A DNA stretch of 5,035 bases, from positions 1 to 5,035 of the forward strand of contig JAKMGR010000284.1 of assembly GCA_022424805.1 (NCBI GenBank), written 5' to 3'. Numbering within the stretch: the first letter of the stretch is position 1; each line of letters starts with the position of its first letter. Positions 1 to 5,035 of the stretch are shown piece after piece. The notes under the pieces were generated by a model that had not been told where the DNA came from, searched no databases, and saw nothing but the letters and a program-made list of their open reading frames with translations. The DNA is from Verrucomicrobiales bacterium (GTDB lineage Bacteria; Verrucomicrobiota; Verrucomicrobiia; Verrucomicrobiales; DEV007). A program made the translations under genes and the position numbers.

Positions 1-1527
<1,527 letters not shown>

Positions 1528-1555
1528 GTCCCTGATTTATTGAATTTTTGCGAAG

Positions 1556-1586
1556 CCTATAGTTGTTCAAACACGCCTAATGGCAA
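1556..1586 (-). promoter_or_regulatory. Weak candidate promoter for the EF-G gene
   Basis: Read on the minus strand, TTGCCA (1581-1586) and TATAGG (1556-1561) resemble -35 and -10 boxes. Their spacing of 19 bases is longer than ideal, and the -10 matches TATAAT at only four of six positions. The -10 lies about 30 bases upstream of the ATG at 1527. The placement is sensible, but the match is weak and could be chance. The rest of 1528-1768 shows no gene and no convincing intrinsic terminator for the upstream radical SAM gene. Confidence 0.25.
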
Positions 1587-1768
1587 CCGGAAATCGGGGT
1601 TTCGGGCATTTTATTCTCGACAAAATGGGCCTTTCGTCGTAACCGAGCGCAAAATGACGGTCTACCAGATCAAAATCAGGAGTTGCCCAGCAAGTGATTT
1701 GCGCCCCATCGCGCGGCCGAAGGCCTTTCTTTACCATTCGTGTTTCCGATTTTTACAAGGATTTCCCC

Positions 1769-2848
1769 TCAAAACAGCTCCCTCTGGCCGGGTATGGGCC
1801 TGCGAAAGGAATCTGTTGATAAGACGGAACGCGGCGCCGTCAGGCCCGCGCGGCGCCTAGAAACGGCGATCATTTGCCGGATTTGCTCTGCGAGAGGCCC
1901 CGTTCCCGTCATTCGAGAGCCAAACTCCGAGCTATTCAGCGCCCCGCCACGCAATTCTCTCACCCGCCCGAGCACCAATTCCTTTCGATCCGGGAAAAAG
2001 CGGTCCAGCCAGCCGGAAAAAACGTCTTTCACCGTCCAAGGGAGGCGCAGAACCGTGCCGGAGGCAAAAGTCGCACCCGCATCAGCCGCAGCCTGCATCA
2101 AATCGGGAATCTCATGATCATTCAATCCCGGAATGATCGGTGCCATCGATATGCCAACGGCAATTCCTGCTTCGCTCAGCTGGCGAATTGCTTCGAGCCG
2201 CGCCGCAGGCCGCGAAGCCCGAGGTTCCAGTTTCCCAGCTAGATCGGAATCCAGCGAAGTCACCGAAAGCACCACGGTCGAAGCATCGAAGCTTGCGAGT
2301 TCCGAGAGATAATCGATGTCGCGGGTCACGAGCGCGTTTTTCGTGATGATTCCTACCGGATTACGAACTTCTGAAAGGATTTCCAAGCAACGACGCGTGA
2401 TCTCGAGCTTCCGCTCGATGGGTTGGTAGCAATCCGTCACTCCGCTGCAGGCCAGCGGAACTGGTTTCCAAGTCAACCGGGAGAGCTTCTCTTCGAGCAA
2501 TTCCGGCGCTCTCTCCTTGGCGACAATCTTCGTTTCGAAATCAATCCCGGCATTGTAGCCCAGGTATTCGTGATACGGTCGCGCATAACAGTAGGAGCAC
2601 CCGTGCTCACAGCCGCGGTAGGGATTGAGGCTGTGAGTGAATCCAATGTCCGGACTGTTGTTGCTCGTGATGATCGACTTACTGTCGTCCTGCAGGATCT
2701 CGGTGGGAGTTGTTTTCGGGGAAAAATCCGGATCCACCGCCGCGATTTCCTCCCACGCCCCATCGTCCGACTCGATCGAGTGTGCCTCGAATCGGTTGGC
2801 AGGGGAGTCTGTTGTGCCGCGGCCGCGGTCAGAGAGGTGAAATGGCAT
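1769..2848 (-). CDS. PA0069-family radical SAM protein (SplB-related)
   Basis: This complete 359-residue protein belongs to the radical SAM superfamily, in the group related to spore photoproduct lyase (COG1533) and known as the PA0069 family. Its substrate is unknown. The Fe-S cluster motif is CEHGCSYCYARP, with Cys80, Cys84 and Cys87 in the CX3CX2C spacing that binds the 4Fe-4S cluster and SAM. Other family marks are the N-terminal RGRG...SPANRFE segment (8-21), NPYRGCEHGC, the SGVTDCYQPIER segment (135-146), the IITKNALVTRD strand region, the LEPRASRPAARLEAIRQL helix and the APIIPGLNDHEI segment. Length and domain order fit an intact member. The chain ends in QRELF, discussed as a finding. 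The ATG at 2848 gives the expected short N-terminal extension before RGRG. It has no Shine-Dalgarno sequence, but a TATAAT box lies about 20 bases upstream. The gene stands alone, divergent from the small gene at 3061. Family assignment is confident; function is not known. Confidence 0.95.
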   Translation of the reverse strand: MPFHLSDRGRGTTDSPANRFEAHSIESDDGAWEEIAAVDPDFSPKTTPTEILQDDSKSIITSNNSPDIGFTHSLNPYRGCEHGCSYCYARPYHEYLGYNAGIDFETKIVAKERAPELLEEKLSRLTWKPVPLACSGVTDCYQPIERKLEITRRCLEILSEVRNPVGIITKNALVTRDIDYLSELASFDASTVVLSVTSLDSDLAGKLEPRASRPAARLEAIRQLSEAGIAVGISMAPIIPGLNDHEIPDLMQAAADAGATFASGTVLRLPWTVKDVFSGWLDRFFPDRKELVLGRVRELRGGALNSSEFGSRMTGTGPLAEQIRQMIAVSRRRAGLTAPRSVLSTDSFRRPIPGQRELF

Positions 2849-3060
2849 TTAATGTTATATTGAACAGTATTATAGGCTTTTCAAATGCTTTCCTGTTTTG
2901 CGCGAACACTGGTGGCGAAGTTGAGAGGATTTGGTTGCTCTAATCTTCTGCGGTTGAAGAGATTGCGAGTGAATTTGGAAAACTATCAATTTCAATGGAC
3001 CGAAAAACCCCACCGCCAATTCGCCGAAAGCAGGACCCGCCGCCCGTGCCGTGATCCGAA
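2849..3060. other. Divergent intergenic region
   Basis: This 212-base gap separates the minus-strand radical SAM gene from the plus-strand small membrane-protein gene. The left end is AT-rich and holds the TATAAT box at 2869-2874. The right end is GC-richer, with no convincing plus-strand promoter pair and no Shine-Dalgarno before 3061. Short open frames cross it in several registers, but none encodes recognisable protein. Confidence 0.5.
2869..2874 (-). promoter_or_regulatory. -10 box (TATAAT) of the radical SAM gene
   Basis: A perfect TATAAT on the minus strand lies 20 bases upstream of the ATG at 2848, in a locally AT-rich stretch. Initiation about seven bases downstream would leave a leader of only about 12-15 bases, which agrees with the lack of a Shine-Dalgarno sequence. 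No good TTGACA-like -35 is seen 16-18 bases upstream, so recognition may need an activator or another sigma factor, or the match may be fortuitous. Confidence 0.45.
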
Positions 3061-3354
3061 ATGCCAACCGCCGGGGACGAGGAAGTTTCTTCCGGAAACG
3101 CTGCCTACAACATTGTCTCGGATACAGTCACGGGAGTGAACTTTCGAAAAAGCGATAACAATTTTCAGGCGAAATGGATGCTGCGGGGTATGATCCTTTC
3201 GTCCATTGCAGGAACCGTTTTGGTTCTATTCCTCCCGAGGTGGAAGGCTCCCTGGTTCGCAGGTCCGATGGGTAGTGCCATATTGGGCATGATCTTGGGA
3301 ACTCTCTTCAGCGAAATCTACCTGATGATCTACCGGGTCGCCCGCCACATGTAG
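3061..3354 (+). CDS. Small hypothetical membrane protein, two predicted helices
   Basis: This is a 97-residue protein of unknown function. The N-terminal third is polar and soluble, ending in a patterned stretch (SDTVTGVNFRKSDNNFQAKW, 20-39). Two hydrophobic segments follow: about 41-59 (LRGMILSSIAGTVLVLFLP) and about 66-90 (FAGPMGSAILGMILG... ending IYLMIY). The second has closely spaced glycines (68, 71, 76, 80), suggesting helix packing. The link between them (PRWKAPW) and the C-terminus (YRVARHM) are basic, so topology is not obvious. The ATG at 3061 is the first possible start: an in-frame TGA at 3052-3054 closes the frame just upstream. No clear Shine-Dalgarno is present, which counts slightly against it. 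The TVTGxNxRxxDNxxQ-like pattern recalls small membrane proteins of planctomycetes and relatives, from memory. It is transcribed divergently from the radical SAM gene and convergently with the kinase gene. The membrane character and clean stop after the basic tail make it probably real. Confidence 0.65.
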   Translation: MPTAGDEEVSSGNAAYNIVSDTVTGVNFRKSDNNFQAKWMLRGMILSSIAGTVLVLFLPRWKAPWFAGPMGSAILGMILGTLFSEIYLMIYRVARHM

Positions 3355-3374
3355 GGCAAGCATGATTGAGGCCG

Positions 3375-3401
3375 GTACGTCCCAGTTTCGGTGGGACCTA
3401 C
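3375..3401. terminator. Hairpin in convergent gap, possible bidirectional terminator
   Basis: GTACGTCCCA (3375-3384) and TGGGACCTAC (3392-3401) pair over nine of ten positions with one C:C mismatch, around a 7-base loop (GTTTCGG). The structure begins 20 bases after the stop of the small plus-strand gene and lies between two converging genes, the usual place for a terminator. Neither strand has a T-run after the stem, so it is not a classical intrinsic terminator. It may instead protect a transcript end or simply be a stable inverted repeat. Confidence 0.4.
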
Positions 3402-3405
3402 AGGT

Positions 3406-3459
3406 AACCCTGTTCATTCAGCGGCCATACCCTGTCAGGTGGGGCGACCAAACAGGGTT
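3406..3459. repeat. Long-loop inverted repeat with a third, directly repeated arm
   Basis: AACCCTGTT (3406-3414) and AACAGGGTT (3451-3459) are a perfect 9-base inverted pair separated by 36 bases. The core ACCCTGT recurs in direct orientation at 3429-3435, so two left arms (3407-3413 and 3429-3435) could compete for the one right arm (3452-3458). The structure lies directly after the hairpin at 3375-3401, in non-coding sequence between converging genes. No T-run follows on either strand. Its role is unknown; a palindromic intergenic repeat or a transcript-end structure would both fit. Confidence 0.5.
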
Positions 3460-3585
3460 GGATCGAATCTGCGAAGCCCGGTAGTCGGCCTCTTTGAGGT
3501 CGGAATGTGCGTGCTGACATTGAAAGAACGTCCACTCCAGGCTCACGGAACCCGGCTACTGCATTGCCCGAAATTCAGTGTGCGA

Positions 3586-5034
3586 TCACCGTTTCAGCAC
3601 GCGAGAGTTGATATTCGTGATCAGGTCCATGGCGCTGTGTCTTCCTTTCTTCAGAACGGTGCTGACGCGGTCATTAAGGAAGTCACGCTCGGCTTCGGAC
3701 GGGTCTTTTCCGGACAAAACAATCACGGGGATGCTGCGTAGATGCTCGTTTTCTTCAAGATGTTCGAGAAATTCGAAGCCGTCCATACCGGGCATCATGA
3801 GATCGAGGATAATCGCGGCGGGTTTTGTTTTGGACAGGATCTCCAGTCCTTCGGCGCCGTCGTTGGCGAGAAGGGTATGCCATCCGGCGTCCTTAAGAAT
3901 GCGTCCCATCGCTTCAAGTGAATCGGCGTCGTCGTCGATGAGAAGCAGATTGCGCTGATGCGCCTGCTCGGTCACGCGAAGGATCACTCGGCTGAGCCGG
4001 TCGACGTCGATGGGTTTGACGAGGTAATCTTCGACATCAAGGGCGATACCATTTTCCTGCTCGGCCATGACGGAAACCATGATGACGGGGATGGATTGCG
4101 TTTTTTCCGAATCCTTCAGCTCTCGAAGAACTACCCATCCGTCTTTTCCACCGGGCATGACGACGTCGAGGGTGATCGCGTCAGGCTGATGTTGATTCGC
4201 CATTTCGAGTCCTTCGTTCCCGTCTTTGGCGGTGATGACGCTGTAGCCCTCGGACTGCAGCATGCGGGTGAGTAGCTCACGAACTTTGGCGTCGTCGTCT
4301 ATGACGAGTACGGTTGCATCGCGCGGGTCGACGATCTCACCTTCGTTTGGTTTCTCCTTTTTCCCGGTGGCAGAGTGAACGCCTCGATTTGCATCATAGT
4401 ATTCGGATTCGGGACTGACGGGAAGAAAAACACTGAAGTGTGTACCGTTGCGGAGCTCGCTGACGAATCCAATTTTTCCGCCGAGCTGTCCGACGAGTTC
4501 CTTGCAGATGGAGAGACCGAGCCCCCTGCCGCCGGCGTTGTCTTTTTTGTTCGAGATAAAGGGGATGAAGGCCTTGGATTGTTCTTCGGGACTCATCCCG
4601 CGGCCGGTGTCGGTTACAGTAAATTCAATCCATGGCTGCCCGGAAATTTCCCGAGTTCTCGCTTCCAGGGAAACGCTTCCTTCTTTGGTGAATTTGCAGG
4701 CATTTCCAACAAGGTTTCCTAGAACCTGGCGGACGCGCCGGTCATCGGCGATGAGGGAGGTCACGCCTTCGTGAATGTGGTGCTCGAAGGTGACGTCTTT
4801 CCCCTTCAGCGAAGAACCATGAACTTCGGCGACGTCACTGAGCAAGGCAGGGACGTCAATCTTGTCGCGGCTGAGGGTCTCAGCACCCATGATGATTTTC
4901 TGGTATTCAAGAATGTCATTCACGAGGTTCAGCTCACGCGCAGCATGGGCGTGGATTCGTTCGACGTCTTTCTTTTGCCCCTCGTCGAGCTCGGAAAGTT
5001 TAAGTGCCTCAAACTGGAGGAAGATGGCGTTGAG
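3586..5034 (-). CDS. Hybrid histidine kinase with two C-terminal receiver domains, partial (N-terminus missing)
   Basis: This is the C-terminal 482 codons of a two-component signalling kinase; the frame runs open off the right edge. The first visible residues, LNAI, normally follow the H-box (HELRTP), so the phosphorylated His should lie about six codons outside the window. The second dimerization helix ends at NDILEYQKI. Numbering from the GTG at 4923, the ATPase domain follows with N-box (GNLVGNACKFT, 69-79), G1 box DTGRGM (105-110) and G2 box GGRGLGLSI (131-139), all intact. A charged linker (about 172-202) leads to receiver 1 (about 203-318) with acidic pocket Asp209-211, phosphoacceptor Asp253, Ser284 and Lys303-Pro304. 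Receiver 2 (about 325-440) has Asp330-332, phosphoacceptor Asp374, Ser404 and Lys426. Both look competent for phosphorylation. The GTG at 4923 lies inside the dimerization domain and is not the true start. No DNA-binding output domain is present, so signalling probably passes to another protein. Signal and pathway cannot be told from this part. Confidence 0.94.
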   Translation of the reverse strand, partial: LNAIFLQFEALKLSELDEGQKKDVERIHAHAARELNLVNDILEYQKIIMGAETLSRDKIDVPALLSDVAEVHGSSLKGKDVTFEHHIHEGVTSLIADDRRVRQVLGNLVGNACKFTKEGSVSLEARTREISGQPWIEFTVTDTGRGMSPEEQSKAFIPFISNKKDNAGGRGLGLSICKELVGQLGGKIGFVSELRNGTHFSVFLPVSPESEYYDANRGVHSATGKKEKPNEGEIVDPRDATVLVIDDDAKVRELLTRMLQSEGYSVITAKDGNEGLEMANQHQPDAITLDVVMPGGKDGWVVLRELKDSEKTQSIPVIMVSVMAEQENGIALDVEDYLVKPIDVDRLSRVILRVTEQAHQRNLLLIDDDADSLEAMGRILKDAGWHTLLANDGAEGLEILSKTKPAAIILDLMMPGMDGFEFLEHLEENEHLRSIPVIVLSGKDPSEAERDFLNDRVSTVLKKGRHSAMDLITNINSRVLKR

Positions 5035-5035
5035 C

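Noticed and set aside
1716..1731. GGCC-GAA-GGCC followed by TTTCTTT on the plus strand as an intrinsic terminator
   Set aside because: The stem is only four base pairs and points along the plus strand, where no gene ends. On the minus strand, where the radical SAM gene ends, no T-run follows it.
2885..3139. An 84-codon plus-strand frame across the divergent gap
   Set aside because: It overlaps the better-supported small membrane-protein start in another register, its composition is basic and low in information, and no domain or ribosome site is visible.
3405..3463. Integron attC site, suggested by AAC...GTTGGAT at the ends of the inverted repeat
   Set aside because: The right end fits GTTRRRY, but the left end (AGGTAAC) does not fit RYYYAAC. 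No integrase or cassette arrangement is present.
3457..3475. tRNA T-arm-like GGATCGAATC
   Set aside because: No acceptor stem, anticodon arm or CCA end could be placed around it on either strand.
3391..3741. A 116-codon plus-strand frame in the convergent gap
   Set aside because: It runs through the inverted repeats and 155 bases into the kinase gene on the other strand, with no recognisable protein features.
4917..4923. GTG at 4923 or ATG at 4919 as the start of the kinase gene
   Set aside because: The frame of the GTG continues upstream with clear dimerization-domain sequence (LNAIFLQFEALKL and onward) to the window edge. The GTG therefore encodes an internal Val, and the ATG is out of frame.

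Overview
The window holds three clear protein-coding genes on the minus strand, two of them cut by the window edges, and one small probable membrane-protein gene on the plus strand. The proteins resemble marine or environmental Gram-negative lineages. The elongation factor matches the second EF-G paralog familiar from marine gammaproteobacteria and other groups. The radical SAM protein is PA0069-like, and the small membrane protein carries an N-terminal signature I associate with planctomycetes and relatives. A PVC-group bacterium (Planctomycetes/Verrucomicrobia) is my best guess. It is an inference from remembered family resemblance only, and a proteobacterium is not excluded.

Layout: 1-1527 (minus) is the first 509 codons of an EF-G paralog whose C-terminus lies off the left edge. 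1528-1768 is a short non-coding gap with a weak candidate promoter for that gene. 1769-2848 (minus) is a complete PA0069-family radical SAM protein, preceded by a perfect TATAAT box. 2849-3060 is the divergent intergenic region. 3061-3354 (plus) is a 97-residue protein with two predicted membrane helices. 3355-3585 is a convergent gap rich in inverted repeats: a strong hairpin, then three copies of one heptamer. 3586-5034 (minus) is the C-terminal part of a hybrid histidine kinase: the end of the dimerization domain, an ATPase domain and two receiver domains. Its sensor region and, by alignment, its phosphorylated histidine lie just off the right edge.

The genes do not form an evident pathway. 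Gaps of 200-250 bases separate them, orientations differ around the small gene, and each has its own apparent signals, so they look like independent units. I see no CRISPR array, insertion sequence, RNA gene or defence cassette, and no strong case for an undescribed multi-gene system. The points most worth following up are the EF-G paralog type, a clamp-motif-like C-terminus on the radical SAM protein, the small membrane protein, and the iterated repeats in the convergent gap.
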